Assembly: GCA_014859205.1 (NCBI GenBank)
Contig: JACUUR010000006.1
Span: forward strand, 1 to 32,839
DNA: 32,839 bases
Source of the DNA: Dehalococcoidia bacterium
GTDB taxonomy: Bacteria > Chloroflexota > Dehalococcoidia > GIF9 > AB-539-J10
Direction: 5' to 3'
Program-made: the position numbers and the translations under genes
The notes under the pieces: model-generated
What the model was told of the DNA's origin: nothing
Seen by the model: only the letters and a program-made list of their open reading frames with translations
Database searches by the model: none
Shown: positions 15,692 to 27,509 of the stretch, piece by piece
How the letters are laid out: every line of letters starts with the position of its first letter
How positions within the stretch are numbered: the first letter of the stretch is position 1

Positions 15692-17022
15692 CAATTCTGA
15701 AATATGGGGAGTTCGCGGTACAGAAGGCGCGCCAACTGGGCGCCGATGAAGCTGAGGCCTTCTTGACGCAGGGGCAAGAGATAAGTGTTAAGGCAGAGGC
15801 AAACGAGCTCAAGCTTGCCACCACCCATGTAAGGGACGGCGTAGGCATCCGTGTGTTCTCTGATCGGGCACTCGGCTTTGCCTCGGTCAATGCCTTCGAT
15901 GAGCAGAAGATCGAGGAAGCGGTTCGGGCAGCAGTGAGCCTGAGCAAGGCCTCGCTCAAGGACGAGCACAACCTCCTGCCGGAACCACAGCACATCAAGG
16001 ATGTTGGCGGCCTCTATGATCAGCAGGCTGAGAGGTTCCAGGTCGATGCGGCCATCTCCATGGCTGGGGAGCTGCTTTCGACGGCCAGAGGCTATGACCC
16101 CCGCGTTATGGTTGATTCGGCCTCCTTCAATGCCACGATCGAGACGCGGGCCATCGTAAACTCCAGGGGCATCAAGGCCGAGGAGAGGGCGAACCTGTTC
16201 TCCTATTTCATCATGGGTATGGCCCGGGACGGAGAGGAGGTCTCTAGCTTCAACTATCGCTTCGACGCCACCAGGAAGGCCGGCGAGATCGCCGTTAAGG
16301 AGAAGGCACGGGAGTTTGCCGAAGGGGTGGTGGCCTCGCTCGGAGCGAGTAAGGGCGAATCCTTCGTGGGCACGGTCATCCTGTCGCCCAATGCGGTCCT
16401 CGAGCTTGTGATTGAGCCGCTCACCTTTGCCATAGACGCCAACAGAGTGCAGAAGGGAATGAGCGGCTGGGCCGGGATGCTGGACAAGCAGGTTGCCTCA
16501 CCTCTGCTTGCCATCGAGGATGACGGTCGGCTTGAAGGTGGCACAGGTTCGGCTTCCTTTGATCGAGAAGGACTGCCGCACACGCATCTAAAGCTAGTTG
16601 AGGACGGCATATTACGCGCGTATCTGCATAACAGCTACACCGCCGCTAAGGAAGGCCGTCGCTCGTCCGGTCACGCCTCAGGAGGTGCTCGATCGGTGCC
16701 TGCGATCGGGCCGACGAACCTGCTGGTCAGACCCGGACACAAGAGCAAGGAAGAACTGATCGATGGGGTGAAGCGAGGCATACTGGTCACCAGGTTTTCT
16801 GGTTTTCCTGAGCCGGTGAGCGGGGAGTTCTCCGGCGTAGTCAAGGGAGGTTTTCTCATAGAGAACGGAAGGCTTACCCGGCCGCTGATCGAGACCCTGG
16901 TCTCGGGAAACCTGTTCGAAATGCTGCCCAGGGTCTCGGGCCTGTCACGCGAGACCGAGCGTTTGGGCGCTGTCGTAGCCCCCTATATGATGGTCGAGGA
17001 CATGGCCATAACAGGGGGCTAG
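15688..17022 (+). CDS. pmbA: TldE/PmbA-type metalloprotease partner subunit
   Basis: TldE/PmbA family features (FDREGLPHTHLKLVEDGILRAYLHNSYTA, SGEFSGVVKGGFLIENG); start overlaps tldD stop by 4 nt (ATGA). Confidence 0.9.
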   Translation: MTILKYGEFAVQKARQLGADEAEAFLTQGQEISVKAEANELKLATTHVRDGVGIRVFSDRALGFASVNAFDEQKIEEAVRAAVSLSKASLKDEHNLLPEPQHIKDVGGLYDQQAERFQVDAAISMAGELLSTARGYDPRVMVDSASFNATIETRAIVNSRGIKAEERANLFSYFIMGMARDGEEVSSFNYRFDATRKAGEIAVKEKAREFAEGVVASLGASKGESFVGTVILSPNAVLELVIEPLTFAIDANRVQKGMSGWAGMLDKQVASPLLAIEDDGRLEGGTGSASFDREGLPHTHLKLVEDGILRAYLHNSYTAAKEGRRSSGHASGGARSVPAIGPTNLLVRPGHKSKEELIDGVKRGILVTRFSGFPEPVSGEFSGVVKGGFLIENGRLTRPLIETLVSGNLFEMLPRVSGLSRETERLGAVVAPYMMVEDMAITGG

Positions 17023-17104
17023 GCGCCGGAGCACGGGAGTTTGAGTTGAGAACCGCGCGGATTGAGGTGACGCATCCGGTGGATGGTAGACACGGGAGAG
17101 CACC

Positions 17105-17947
17105 TTGAATCGAGACGTTGTTGAATACCTCTGCTGTCCGGCCTGCAAGGGAGACTTTGTGGCTAAGCCCGAAACCGCGGAAGGCTCAAGGGTGGTCTCA
17201 GGCACGCTTACCTGTAAAGGGTGTGGCCGGGATTTCGAGATCGCCTACGGGTTGCCCAACCTGGTCCACCCTGAACCAGAGAAGCTTCCTGACATGGATA
17301 GGAAGTTCCTCGATCGGTACCAACGGGTGGCCGCCTCATACGACCGTACCATTCGCCTGTTGATGCTGCTGTTCGGGATGTGGGAGCCCCGGGCACGCAG
17401 GCGCGATCTCATCACACCATTGGAACTCCAGCAGGGTCAGCGAGTTCTGGAAGTCAGTGCAGGGACGGGGAGCAACTTGCTGCCGATGGCAAGGCAGATC
17501 GGCAGGACAGGGAAGCTTTTTGCGCTGGATCTCTCCCCGGGGATGCTGGCAGTAGCCCGGGAGAAACTCGCCAACAAGGCAATTGAGGCCGCGTTCAGCC
17601 TGGGTAACGCAGGTTATCTGCCTTACAGGGACGACAGTTTTGACGCCGTCCTGCACTTTGGAGGCATCAACACCTTCGGAGAGAAGAAGCGAGCGCTGGC
17701 CGAGATAGTGCGCGTAGCCAGGCCCGGGGCGAAGATCGTGATCGGAGATGAGGGGCTGGCGCCCGGAAAGGAGAACACCCGATTCGGACGATGGCTGCTG
17801 AAGAAGAACACGCTCTACGCCAACAAGCCGCCTATGGAGTTGCTTCCTCGGGGGATCGCAGAGGTGGACCTGAAGTGGGTCTGGCGTGGGCTCTTCTATG
17901 TGATCAGCTTCCGGAAGGCCCATCAGGCAGCGAATGGACCGGCATGA
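17105..17947 (+). CDS. SAM-dependent methyltransferase with N-terminal Trm112-like zinc domain
   Basis: N-terminal EYLCCPACKGDF...LTCKGCGRDFEI; methyltransferase motif VLEVSAGTGSNL and LFALDLSPGMLAVAREK. TTG start assumed. Confidence 0.85.
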   Translation: MNRDVVEYLCCPACKGDFVAKPETAEGSRVVSGTLTCKGCGRDFEIAYGLPNLVHPEPEKLPDMDRKFLDRYQRVAASYDRTIRLLMLLFGMWEPRARRRDLITPLELQQGQRVLEVSAGTGSNLLPMARQIGRTGKLFALDLSPGMLAVAREKLANKAIEAAFSLGNAGYLPYRDDSFDAVLHFGGINTFGEKKRALAEIVRVARPGAKIVIGDEGLAPGKENTRFGRWLLKKNTLYANKPPMELLPRGIAEVDLKWVWRGLFYVISFRKAHQAANGPA

Positions 17948-17969
17948 TAGGTATCAGAGAAGGAGATAG

Positions 17970-18929
17970 ATGGATACGGTGCTCCAGGTCAAGGACCTAA
18001 CCAAGCTGTACCGTCGGCGTCGAGCTGAGCCGGTGGTGGCGGTGGACCGGGTTAGCTTCTCCGTTAGTAAGAACGAGGTTGTCGGCCTTCTTGGCCCGAA
18101 CGGAGCAGGAAAGACCACCACGATCAAGTGTATTGCCGGCCTGATCAAGCCGACCTCTGGCGAGATATGGCTCGATGGAATCGATGCTATCCGCCGTCCC
18201 GGCAAAGCCATGGAGAGGGTCGCCGCTCTCCTCGAGGGGAATCGGAACATATACTGGCGACTGACACCGCGCGAGAACCTGGAGTTCTTTGCCGGGATCC
18301 AGGGACACCCGGTCGGCAGAGTCAGGGGGTATATCGACGAGTTAATCGAACTCTTCGACCTCAAAGATAAGGAGCGGACCTCCGCGCGCATGCTCTCCCG
18401 GGGAATGCAGCAGAAGCTGGCCCTGGCCTGCGCGCTGGTGAGGCAGACCGAGGTGCTCCTGCTCGACGAGCCGACGCTGGGACTGGATGTCGAGACCTCT
18501 TACGAACTCCGGCATATCCTGAAGCAGATGGGGGCTCGGGGCGAAAGGACGATTCTGCTTTCCTCGCACGACATGCATGTGGTCCAGGATATCTGCGAGC
18601 GAGTGGTCATCATAAACAACGGGCGGGTGGTGGTCGATGATCGGGTAAGAAGCCTGATGAAGCTATTTCGGGCCAGCGCCTATCGCTTTGAACTCGAAGG
18701 CCAGCTTGCTGAGGAACTGGCACTGACGCTGAGGGGGCGTTTTCCTCTCCTTGCGCTCTCGGCCACAGACCATCGTACCTACATTGACGCCGACTTGAAG
18801 GATGGGAACGAGCTGTACGAGGTGCTCGATATTCTGAAGGGCGGCAACACACAGATCAAATCGATCGGCCATAAGGAGCCCAATCTGGAGGAGATATTCC
18901 TTACGATCGTGAAGGGGCAGCTCAAATGA
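17970..18929 (+). CDS. ABC transporter ATP-binding protein (ABC-2 type)
   Basis: Walker A GPNGAGKTTT, signature LSRGMQQKLALACAL, Walker B VLLLDEPTLGLD. Confidence 0.95.
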   Translation: MDTVLQVKDLTKLYRRRRAEPVVAVDRVSFSVSKNEVVGLLGPNGAGKTTTIKCIAGLIKPTSGEIWLDGIDAIRRPGKAMERVAALLEGNRNIYWRLTPRENLEFFAGIQGHPVGRVRGYIDELIELFDLKDKERTSARMLSRGMQQKLALACALVRQTEVLLLDEPTLGLDVETSYELRHILKQMGARGERTILLSSHDMHVVQDICERVVIINNGRVVVDDRVRSLMKLFRASAYRFELEGQLAEELALTLRGRFPLLALSATDHRTYIDADLKDGNELYEVLDILKGGNTQIKSIGHKEPNLEEIFLTIVKGQLK

Positions 18930-19705
18930 GGTACCTGGCGCTGTTCATGGCCCAACTGAAGATAAGGTACATCTACCTCAAACGTTATTACTTCGATACG
19001 CTTTCCATGATCGTTACCCTCTTTCTAGTGTTCCTGATCATCTTTCTTGGGGCCTCCTGGTTGCTGGGAGGCACTCCCGGCGAGGTGGGCGACACCCTGG
19101 AAGGCATTGTGGTCGGGTTCATGGTCTGGTCCTTCGCCCTGATGGCCTATGGCACCCTCTCCTGGGGGATGATCGAGGAGGCCCAGCAAGGGACGCTGGA
19201 GCAACTGTATATGAGCCCGCTTGGCTTCGGCTGGGTGACCATATTACGCGTGGCCGCTCACTTCGTCATTAACGTGTTGATAGTAGTCGTCATACTGTTC
19301 TTGATGATGGCCACCACCGGCAGGTGGCTTAACCTCGACATCCTCAGCCTGATTCCACTTGTGCTATTGACGGTCGCCGGCGCCTACGGGATCGGGTTCT
19401 TCATGGGCGGGCTGGCCCTCGTGTTTAAGAGGGTTCAGTCGGCCCTGCAGATCCTCCAGTTCGTACTGGTGATCTTTATCGCGGCCCCCTTTGGATGGAC
19501 GCCGTTCATGAGGTTCTTGCCCTTGTCGCTGGGGACCCGGCTCATTGGAGCAGTGATGATCGACGGACGCTCTCTCGTCGAGCTCGCTCCAGGCGACGTC
19601 CTGTTTTTGATCGGCAACTCGGCTGTCTATTTCGGGCTTGGCTTCCTGGCCTTCAAGTTCTTCGAGAACGTGGCGCGCGACCGCGGTCTGCTGGGACACT
19701 ACTAG
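18926..19705 (+). CDS. ABC-2 type transporter permease
   Basis: About six hydrophobic segments; start overlaps ATPase stop (ATGA); MIEEAQQGTLEQLYMSPLG typical of ABC-2 permeases. Confidence 0.88.
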   Translation: MRYLALFMAQLKIRYIYLKRYYFDTLSMIVTLFLVFLIIFLGASWLLGGTPGEVGDTLEGIVVGFMVWSFALMAYGTLSWGMIEEAQQGTLEQLYMSPLGFGWVTILRVAAHFVINVLIVVVILFLMMATTGRWLNLDILSLIPLVLLTVAGAYGIGFFMGGLALVFKRVQSALQILQFVLVIFIAAPFGWTPFMRFLPLSLGTRLIGAVMIDGRSLVELAPGDVLFLIGNSAVYFGLGFLAFKFFENVARDRGLLGHY

Positions 19706-19824
19706 CCGGGTCGGGGTGCCGCATCAGCTAGGGATCACCGGTGTGATGTCACGAGAGAACACGTCTAAGGAGTCTAAGAAGGAGGACACTTCCAAAGAGT
19801 CTTGACATACCCGGCAGGTCTTAT

Positions 19825-19854
19825 TTGACAAGGCCTGATTGATGGTGTTATACT
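19825..19854 (+). promoter_or_regulatory. Candidate rpoBC promoter (TTGACA-N18-TATACT), with a second TTGACA at 19802-19807
   Basis: TTGACA 19825-19830, 18-nt spacer, TATACT 19849-19854; ATG of rpoB at 19965. Confidence 0.7.
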
Positions 19855-19964
19855 TATGGGTTTTCGTTATGCCCCTGTTCCATTGTAGCCTCGTAGCCTC
19901 ATATTCCTGCGGTTACTGTCCTCGATATACAGGGTTTTAGGAAAGATCAGGATCGTCTCCTCAT

Positions 19965-22900
19965 ATGCTTAGACATAAGTCGCTGAAGTCGTTCGCCAGA
20001 CTGCCCGAGACTTTAGACATACCGGACCTCGTTCAGGTTCAGATTGATTCGTTCCGCTGGTTTCAAGAGGAGGGGCTGAGGGAGTTGCTTCAGGAAATCT
20101 CGCCGATTCAGGACTATACCAACACCAGGCTGGAACTGCATTTCGTTGACTACGAGTTCCGGGAACCCCTCCACTCTATCCCTGAATGCCTCGAACGGGG
20201 CCTGACTTACTCCGCGCCTATTCATGTGACTGCACAGCTAGTGGTCAAGGAGACCGGGGAGATCAAGCAACAGGAACTGTACTTCAGCGACTTCCCCTTG
20301 ATGACCGATGCCGGCACCTTCATCATCTCCGGCGTGGAGCGGGTAGTGGTTAACCAGCTGACTCGTTTTCCCGGCGTCTATTTCACCCTGGAGAAGGACC
20401 CTTCGAGTGGTCGGGAGCTGGGTTATGCCAAGCTTGTTGCCGAACATGGGGCCTGGCTCGATTTTGATACTTCTAATCGAGATGTCATTTCGGTCAAGGT
20501 GAGCGGAAAACGCAAGATACCTGCGACTACTCTGCTTCGTGCCATCGGCCACGAGACTGATGAGGAACTGTATGCGCTTTTCCAGGACGTAGATAACTCA
20601 CCCGATCGCGCCTTTATCCGCTCCACTATAGAGCGGGACCCGCTGGTCAAGAACAAGACCGATGCCCTGTTCGACATCTACAGAAAGCTGTCCTCCGGCG
20701 AGGCCCCCAGCCTCAGCAGTGCTCAGGCCCTGTTGAACAATTTCCTGTTCAACCCTCGTCGCTACAGCCTGGGTAAGGTTGGGCGTTACAAGCTTAACAA
20801 GAAGCTGGGTCTGAATATACCCGGCGATTGTACGGGGCTGACCCCTGAGGACCTGGTGCAGATAGCCCGCCGCATCATCTCTGTCAACATCGGCCTGGAA
20901 GCTCCGGATGACATCGATCATCTGGGCAATCGCAGAGCACAGGCCGTGGGCTTTCTCATACAGAAGCAGTTTCGTGTCGGGCTACTGAGGTTGGAGAGGG
21001 CGATCAAGGAGAGAATGAGCATCCTCGGCCCCGAGGCGGCAACTCCTGCTGCTCTGATCAACATCCGGCCTGTAGCAGTTGCTATCAGGGAGTTCTTCGG
21101 TCGGTCCCAGTTGTCCCAGTTTATGGACCAGACCAATCCGCTGGCCGAGCTAACTCATAAACGTCGTCTTTCTGCCATGGGTCCCGGCGGTCTGTCAAGA
21201 AAACAGGCGGGATTTGAGGTGCGTGATGTACATCACTCTCACTATGGCAGGATGTGCCCAATAGAGACGCCGGAGGGGCCGAACATCGGTCTCATTGGCT
21301 CTCTGGCTACTTACGCGTCGGTCAACGAATACGGTTTCATAGAGACGCCGTATCTGACGGTCGTGCACCAGGTTACCAATACTGCTGAGCAGTTGGCGGG
21401 GAGAACGATAGGGGACGACGTTGTGGATGACGAGGGCACCGTCGTGGCCAGGGCCGGAGAGCAAGTCACAGAAGAGTTGGCCCAAAGGTTGTCTGCTCTG
21501 CCGCTCCGGGATATAAAGGTGGTTCCCTATGTTTCGGGCGAGATCGCCTATTTGACCGCCGATGAGGAAGGGCAATACGCCATTGCCCAGGCGAATGCCC
21601 CGCTCAACGAGAGAAATGAGTTTGTCTTCGATAAGGTCGAGGTCAAAAGGGGCGAGAAATACTTCAAGGAATCGCTCGACAGAGTAGACTTCATCGATGT
21701 CTCCCCGAAGCAGCTGTTCAGCATAGCTGCCTGTCTGATCCCCTTTCTTGAGCACGATGATGCCAACCGGGCTCTGATGGGCTGTAATATGCAGCGGCAG
21801 GCGGTGCCGCTGCTGCGTCCCGAGTGCCCACTGGTGGGCACGGGCATGGAGCGAGAGGTGGCCAAATACAGCGGACAGGTGATATATGCGCCTTACGATG
21901 GCGTGGTTACGTCTGCAACAAGCTCGGCGATATCCATCAAGAACAAACGGGGCCAGCAGCAGACCTTCCCTCTGATGAAGTTCGTCAGAACCAATCAGGG
22001 GACCTGCGTCACCCAGCATCCTGTGGTCAGCAAGGGCGACAAGGTCAAGAAAGGGGAGGTACTGGTGGATAGCTTCTCGGTTGAGGACGGAAATCTTGCC
22101 CTGGGCCAGAACCCCGTCGTTGCTTTCATGAGCTGGGAGGGCTACAACTTCGAGGATGCCATTATCATCAGCAGAAAGCTGGTCAAGGAAGACGGCTACA
22201 CCTCGATTCATATTGAGAAGCACGAGATTGAGGAACGAGATACCAAGCTCGGCCCTGAGGAGATCACCAGAGATATCCCGAATGTGAGCGAAGAGAACCT
22301 CGCTGACCTTGATGAACTGGGGATTGTTCGTATCGGAGCTGAGGTCAAGCCCAATGACATTCTGGTCGGGAAGATAACTCCCAAGGGTGAGACTGAGCCG
22401 TCTGCCGAGGAGAAGCTGTTACGGGCCATTTTCGGCGAGAAGACGCGCGAGGTGAAGGATAGCTCTCTCAGAATGCCGTCAGGAGAATGGGGCAGGGTAA
22501 TCAGGACCAGAGTGTTCTCTCGTGAGACTCATGATGAATTGCCTGCCGGTGTGAACAAACTGATCCAGGTATGGGTGGCGCAGAAGCGGAGGCTCTCAGT
22601 GGGAGATAAGATGTCGGGCCGACACGGCAACAAAGGCGTGGTGTCCATCATAGTGCCTGAGGAGGATATGCCGTTCTTGCCGGATGGCACGCCTGTAGAC
22701 ATTATTCTCAACCCTCTTGGTGTTCCCTCCCGTATGAACATTGGACAGGTTATGGAGACGCATCTCGGTTGGGCAGCTCAGACGCTGGGCTTCAGGGCTG
22801 TCAATCCGATTTTTGATGGGGCCGATGCCCTGGCTATAGAGGATGCCCTGGCTAAGACGTGGATAGCGTGGAAAGCGGGTGCGGTCAACTTCAGCCCTGA

Positions 22901-23570
22901 TGATTCAGGGAAACCAAGGACAGATCTGGAGAAGGTCGCGGAATGGCTCGGCCGGCACGGGTTCGATGCTGGAGAGGTGATGGACGGAAAGCAGGAGGGT
23001 GTAGCCAGAAGGGCCTCGCTCTGTCTCTGGCTGGAAGAGCTGGGCATAGCCGACATTGACCGGCTGAGAGCTCTAAGTGACAGCGACCTGGAGCAGATGG
23101 CTCAGGATGCCTACAGGGAACGCAAGGTCTATCCTCCTGTCTTCGGTAAGGTGGAACTACGGGACGGCAGAACCGGCGAGTTGTTTGACAAGCCGGTCAC
23201 TGTAGGGAGCTTATACATGATGAAGCTGATTCACCTTGTTGGTGACAAGGTCCATGCTCGCTCTACCGGCCCGTACTCGCTGATCACACAGCAGCCATTG
23301 GGAGGCAAGGCTCAGTTTGGTGGTCAGAGATTCGGTGAGATGGAGGTCTGGGCGTTGGAAGGGCATGGCGCCGCGCATATGCTTCAGGAGATGCTGACGA
23401 TAAAATCCGATGATGTGATGGGAAGGGCTAAAGCCTATGAGTCTCTTGTCAAGGGCGAGGATATTCAACAGCTAGGTATTCCGGAGTCGACCAAGGTCCT
23501 GTTCATGGAGCTGCGCAGTTTGGGTTTCGCTGTTGAGCTGCTTAGCGAGGGGGAAAATGTCTCAATTTGA
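19965..23570 (+). CDS. rpoB: DNA-directed RNA polymerase subunit beta
   Basis: Full-length Rpo[83 protein letters not shown]. Confidence 0.99.
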   Translation: MLRHKSLKSFARLPETLDIPDLVQVQIDSFRWFQEEGLRELLQEISPIQDYTNTRLELHFVDYEFREPLHSIPECLERGLTYSAPIHVTAQLVVKETGEIKQQELYFSDFPLMTDAGTFIISGVERVVVNQLTRFPGVYFTLEKDPSSGRELGYAKLVAEHGAWLDFDTSNRDVISVKVSGKRKIPATTLLRAIGHETDEELYALFQDVDNSPDRAFIRSTIERDPLVKNKTDALFDIYRKLSSGEAPSLSSAQALLNNFLFNPRRYSLGKVGRYKLNKKLGLNIPGDCTGLTPEDLVQIARRIISVNIGLEAPDDIDHLGNRRAQAVGFLIQKQFRVGLLRLERAIKERMSILGPEAATPAALINIRPVAVAIREFFGRSQLSQFMDQTNPLAELTHKRRLSAMGPGGLSRKQAGFEVRDVHHSHYGRMCPIETPEGPNIGLIGSLATYASVNEYGFIETPYLTVVHQVTNTAEQLAGRTIGDDVVDDEGTVVARAGEQVTEELAQRLSALPLRDIKVVPYVSGEIAYLTADEEGQYAIAQANAPLNERNEFVFDKVEVKRGEKYFKESLDRVDFIDVSPKQLFSIAACLIPFLEHDDANRALMGCNMQRQAVPLLRPECPLVGTGMEREVAKYSGQVIYAPYDGVVTSATSSAISIKNKRGQQQTFPLMKFVRTNQGTCVTQHPVVSKGDKVKKGEVLVDSFSVEDGNLALGQNPVVAFMSWEGYNFEDAIIISRKLVKEDGYTSIHIEKHEIEERDTKLGPEEITRDIPNVSEENLADLDELGIVRIGAEVKPNDILVGKITPKGETEPSAEEKLLRAIFGEKTREVKDSSLRMPSGEWGRVIRTRVFSRETHDELPAGVNKLIQVWVAQKRRLSVGDKMSGRHGNKGVVSIIVPEEDMPFLPDGTPVDIILNPLGVPSRMNIGQVMETHLGWAAQTLGFRAVNPIFDGADALAIEDALAKTWIAWKAGAVNFSPDDSGKPRTDLEKVAEWLGRHGFDAGEVMDGKQEGVARRASLCLWLEELGIADIDRLRALSDSDLEQMAQDAYRERKVYPPVFGKVELRDGRTGELFDKPVTVGSLYMMKLIHLVGDKVHARSTGPYSLITQQPLGGKAQFGGQRFGEMEVWALEGHGAAHMLQEMLTIKSDDVMGRAKAYESLVKGEDIQQLGIPESTKVLFMELRSLGFAVELLSEGENVSI

Positions 23571-26500
23571 CGGCATTAATGGCATCCGTATCAGCCTTGC
23601 CTCATCTGAACAGATCAGGAGCTGGTCTCACGGCGAGGTGACCAAGGCGGAGACCATAAACTACCGCACTCTGAAGCCGGAGCGAGACGGCCTGTTCTGT
23701 GAGAAGATATTCGGGCCGGTCAAGGACTTCGAATGTCACTGCGGCAAATACAAGAAAGCCAGGTATAAGGGGGTTATCTGCGACAAATGCGGCGTTGAGG
23801 TGGCCCATTCGGGCGTGCGCCGCGAACGCACAGGGCACATAGAACTGGCTGCGCCGGTTACCCATATCTGGTTTGCCAAGTTGGTGCCCAGCCGGCTGGG
23901 GCTGTTGCTCGACCTATCTCCTCGAGACCTGGAAGGCGTCATATACTTTGCCCGTTATATCATCATCTCGGTTGATGAGGAGGCCAAGGAGAAGAAACTT
24001 CGTCAACTACAAGAGGAGATTGCCGGCAAGACTGCTGATCACGAGGAACGCCTGAACAAGAAGGTTGAGGAACTGGAGGCCAAGGAACTGGAGGAAGAGG
24101 TGAAGGTAAAGGAGGTGAACCAGCTTCATGCCGCGTTCGTGGAGAGGAAGGCATCATTGCAGGAAGAGCTGAAGGCGGGCACTGAAGAGATAGAGGGCCT
24201 GAAGCCGTTAAGGTTGCTTCATGAGGAAGAGTGCAGGCGACTGAAAGATAAGTATGGCGAGGTCTTCGAGACCGGCATGGGAGCCGAGGCTCTTCTGCAG
24301 GTATTGAAGCAGCTTGATCTGGATGCCCTGCACCAGAAGCTTCTTGAACAGATCCGTAGCACCTCGGGAGGATATCGGAAGAGGGTCAGTCAACGACTGC
24401 AGTTGGTTGAAGGTTTCAAGCTCAGCGCGAATAAGCCTGAGTGGATGGTTCTCACTGTGCTTCCCGTATTGCCTCCATCACTTCGTCCTATCGTTCAGCT
24501 GGACGGCGGACGCTTTGTCATAAGCGATCTCAATGACCTCTATCGAAGGGTCATCAACCGTAACAACCGTCTCCGCCGCCTGATCAAGCTGGGTGCGCCG
24601 GAGATTATCATCCGCAACGAGAAACGGATGCTGCAGGAAGCTGTTGATGCTCTCATAGACAACGGCCGTAGAGGACGTGCGGTTACCACCGGTAACAAGC
24701 ATCCCTTGAAATCTCTGTCCGACATCCTTAAGGGCAAGCAGGGACGGTTCAGGCAGAATCTGCTGGGCAAGCGAGTAGACTACAGCGGTCGCTCGGTCAT
24801 CGTTGTCGGGCCCAAACTTAAACTCCACCAGTGCGGTCTGCCGCGGCATGTTGCCCTGGAGCTGTTGAAGCCTTCAGTGATGCACAAGCTCATCCAGAAT
24901 GGATACGCCAACAACCTGAAGAGCGCCCGGCGCTTGGTAGAGAGGGGGACCCCCGAGGTGTGGGATGCGCTGTATGAAGTAGTCAAGGAACGTCCGGTAT
25001 TGCTCAATCGGGCTCCTACGCTGCACCGGCTGAGCATTCAAGCCTTCGAACCCGTGTTGATCGACGGCGATGCTTTTCAACTGCATCCTCTGGTGTGTAC
25101 CGCCTTTGGGGCCGATTTTGACGGCGACCAGATGGCAGTCCATGTTCCATTATCCAGAGCCGCAGTCAAAGAGGCCAGGGAACACATGCTTAGCCCGAAC
25201 AATATGCTGCTTCCGAGCAGTGGCGAGCCTAGCACAACGCCTACCCTGGATATGGTTTTGGGCTGCTATTACCTTACTCTTGCTAAGCCTGGAGCCAAGG
25301 GTGAAGGGAAGCTCTTCAGCAGCTTTGAGGAGGCCAGGCTGGCCTACGAACTAGGCGTTATCGAGCTTGGCGCTGAGATCGTTGTGCAGGATCCATCTCT
25401 AGGTTCAGATGGAGGGAGGATAAGCACTACGGTGGGCAGAATCCTATTCAACGATGCCCTGCCTCCGCAGCTTCGTTTCCGCAACCAGACCACAGACAAG
25501 GCTTTCTTGAGAGCCCTGGTGTCTGACTGCATTAGCGTGTTGGGCAACCAGGGTACTGCCGGTGTTCTGGATAAACTCAAGCAAGCGGGATTTGAATACG
25601 CTACGAAATCGGGCGTTTCGGTGTCCATGGATGATATTGAGGAGCCTCCGGAGAAGCGCAGGGTTCTTGAGGAAGCCGAGGAGAGGATGCGCCTGATTGA
25701 GGATCAGTTCGACCACGGCCTGATTACCGAGGATGAGAAGTACGAGAGCTCGATTCAAGTCTGGATGGAGGCTACCGACAAGGTTACTGAGAGCATCTCC
25801 AGAACGCTGGATCCTTACGGCAGTATTTACATGATGGCGACGTCGGGAGCCAAGGGGAACATCTCCCAGATCAGGCAGATGGCGGGCATGCGCGGGTTGA
25901 TGACCGACCCTTCGGGCAGGATCATAGATTTCCCCATCAAGTCCAGTCTCCGTGACGGGCTGGCACCCATGGAATACTTCATCTCCACCCACGGCGGGCG
26001 CAAGGGACTGACCGATACCGCCTTGAGGACGTCGGACAGTGGTTATCTTACCAGGCGACTTGTTGATGTAGCTCAAGATGTCATTGTCACTCAAGTAGAC
26101 TGCGGTACTACCGAGGGAGTCTGGATAGCGCGCCAGACTGCGGATTCATCGCTTCCCCCGTTTGAGAGGCGGGTTATCGGCTATCTGGCGGCAAGCCAGG
26201 TGGTTGACCCTGCCGCAGGTGATGTCATTGTCGATCGTGACGAGGAGCTTAACGAGGCGAAGGTTCAAAGGATCGTCGAGGCTGGAGTTGAGGGGGTACA
26301 TGTGCGGTCGCCTCTCACCTGCCGCTCTAGATTCGGCGTTTGTCGAAACTGCTACGGAAGGGACCTGGGGAAGAAGCAGCTAGTAAAGCTTGGGACTGCT
26401 GTAGGGGTGGTCGCCGCCCAGAGCATCGGTGAGCCCGGAACGCAGCTCACGCTGCAGACTTTTCACACTGGGGGTATTGTAGGGCTCGATATTACCACCG

Positions 26501-27507
26501 GGCTGCCTCGTGTGGAAGAGCTGTTTGAGGCTAGAACGCCGAGCGGGAGTGCCGTGATTTCGGAGATTGATGGCACGATTGAGATAACCCATACCGATGG
26601 CGAGAGCGTGGTCAAGGTCACCAGTTCTGACTTCTACATGGACGAGTATCCTATTCCTCCTGGAGCGGAACTAGCTGTCAGCGACGGGCAATTGGTTGCT
26701 GCCGGCAGCATTCTGTTCTCTGTGCCAGAGCAGACTGAAGGTAGTTTGCCGGCCGTCAGCGGCGGCGACGGTGATCAACCGCAACCTTTGGTGGCTCGTG
26801 TAGCCGGCCAGGTGATCGCTGACGATGATCATGTCTGCATTAGATATGAGGAGAGCGAAGAGAGAGAATATACGGTCCCTCATGGCGCTCATTTGCTCGT
26901 TCAGTCGGGAGATCAAGTCAAGGCGGGAGACAGGCTTACCAGAGGGCCTGTGGACCCTCACGACATCCTGCGTATCATGGGCAAAGCTGCGGTGCAGCAA
27001 TATCTGATTGATGAAGTACAGAAGGTGTACCGGGCACAAGGGGTTACCATACATGATAAGCACATTGCGGTCATTACACGCCGGATGCTGAGCAATGTAA
27101 GGATCATCTCCTCAGGGGATACAAAGCTCCTGCCCGGTGAATTGGTTGATCGATTTGACTATGAAGAGATGAACGCCAGGGTGCTGGCTGAGGGCGGGGA
27201 GCCTGCAACGGCTCAGGCTGCGTTTCTGGGCATAACCAGGGCCAGCTTGAGCAAGGATAGCTGGCTATCAGCCGCCTCTTTCCAGGAAACCGGGCGTGTT
27301 CTTGTCGATGCTGCAATCAAAGGTAAACTGGACAGGCTACGCGGCCTCAAGGAAAACGTGATTCTTGGCAAGCTCATCCCGTCTCGCATCCTCGCTGAGA
27401 GTCCTGAGGACGGGACACGGTTGATGGTGGCAGCAGGTGATGATGAAGGGCAGACCGAGACACCCGAAATCGAGCACTCCTCTAGGGATCTGATCTCTGA
27501 AGGTTAG
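23557..27507 (+). CDS. rpoC: DNA-directed RNA polymerase subunit beta'
   Basis: Full-length RpoC: zinc finger [68 protein letters not shown], bridge helix [35 protein letters not shown] 23557 preferred over TTG 23533 (SD-like gcgaggggg). Confidence 0.99.
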   Translation: MSQFDGINGIRISLASSEQIRSWSHGEVTKAETINYRTLKPERDGLFCEKIFGPVKDFECHCGKYKKARYKGVICDKCGVEVAHSGVRRERTGHIELAAPVTHIWFAKLVPSRLGLLLDLSPRDLEGVIYFARYIIISVDEEAKEKKLRQLQEEIAGKTADHEERLNKKVEELEAKELEEEVKVKEVNQLHAAFVERKASLQEELKAGTEEIEGLKPLRLLHEEECRRLKDKYGEVFETGMGAEALLQVLKQLDLDALHQKLLEQIRSTSGGYRKRVSQRLQLVEGFKLSANKPEWMVLTVLPVLPPSLRPIVQLDGGRFVISDLNDLYRRVINRNNRLRRLIKLGAPEIIIRNEKRMLQEAVDALIDNGRRGRAVTTGNKHPLKSLSDILKGKQGRFRQNLLGKRVDYSGRSVIVVGPKLKLHQCGLPRHVALELLKPSVMHKLIQNGYANNLKSARRLVERGTPEVWDALYEVVKERPVLLNRAPTLHRLSIQAFEPVLIDGDAFQLHPLVCTAFGADFDGDQMAVHVPLSRAAVKEAREHMLSPNNMLLPSSGEPSTTPTLDMVLGCYYLTLAKPGAKGEGKLFSSFEEARLAYELGVIELGAEIVVQDPSLGSDGGRISTTVGRILFNDALPPQLRFRNQTTDKAFLRALVSDCISVLGNQGTAGVLDKLKQAGFEYATKSGVSVSMDDIEEPPEKRRVLEEAEERMRLIEDQFDHGLITEDEKYESSIQVWMEATDKVTESISRTLDPYGSIYMMATSGAKGNISQIRQMAGMRGLMTDPSGRIIDFPIKSSLRDGLAPMEYFISTHGGRKGLTDTALRTSDSGYLTRRLVDVAQDVIVTQVDCGTTEGVWIARQTADSSLPPFERRVIGYLAASQVVDPAAGDVIVDRDEELNEAKVQRIVEAGVEGVHVRSPLTCRSRFGVCRNCYGRDLGKKQLVKLGTAVGVVAAQSIGEPGTQLTLQTFHTGGIVGLDITTGLPRVEELFEARTPSGSAVISEIDGTIEITHTDGESVVKVTSSDFYMDEYPIPPGAELAVSDGQLVAAGSILFSVPEQTEGSLPAVSGGDGDQPQPLVARVAGQVIADDDHVCIRYEESEEREYTVPHGAHLLVQSGDQVKAGDRLTRGPVDPHDILRIMGKAAVQQYLIDEVQKVYRAQGVTIHDKHIAVITRRMLSNVRIISSGDTKLLPGELVDRFDYEEMNARVLAEGGEPATAQAAFLGITRASLSKDSWLSAASFQETGRVLVDAAIKGKLDRLRGLKENVILGKLIPSRILAESPEDGTRLMVAAGDDEGQTETPEIEHSSRDLISEG

Positions 27508-27509
27508 CG

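Noticed and set aside
19885-19900. Tandem GTAGCCTC-GTAGCCTC in the rpoB leader
   Set aside because: Only two copies of an 8-mer; no functional inference possible from a single sequence.
21195-22223. Long (342 aa) antisense ORF inside rpoB
   Set aside because: Fully antisense to unambiguous rpoB; composition looks like a mirror of high-GC codon bias with no recognisable domain.
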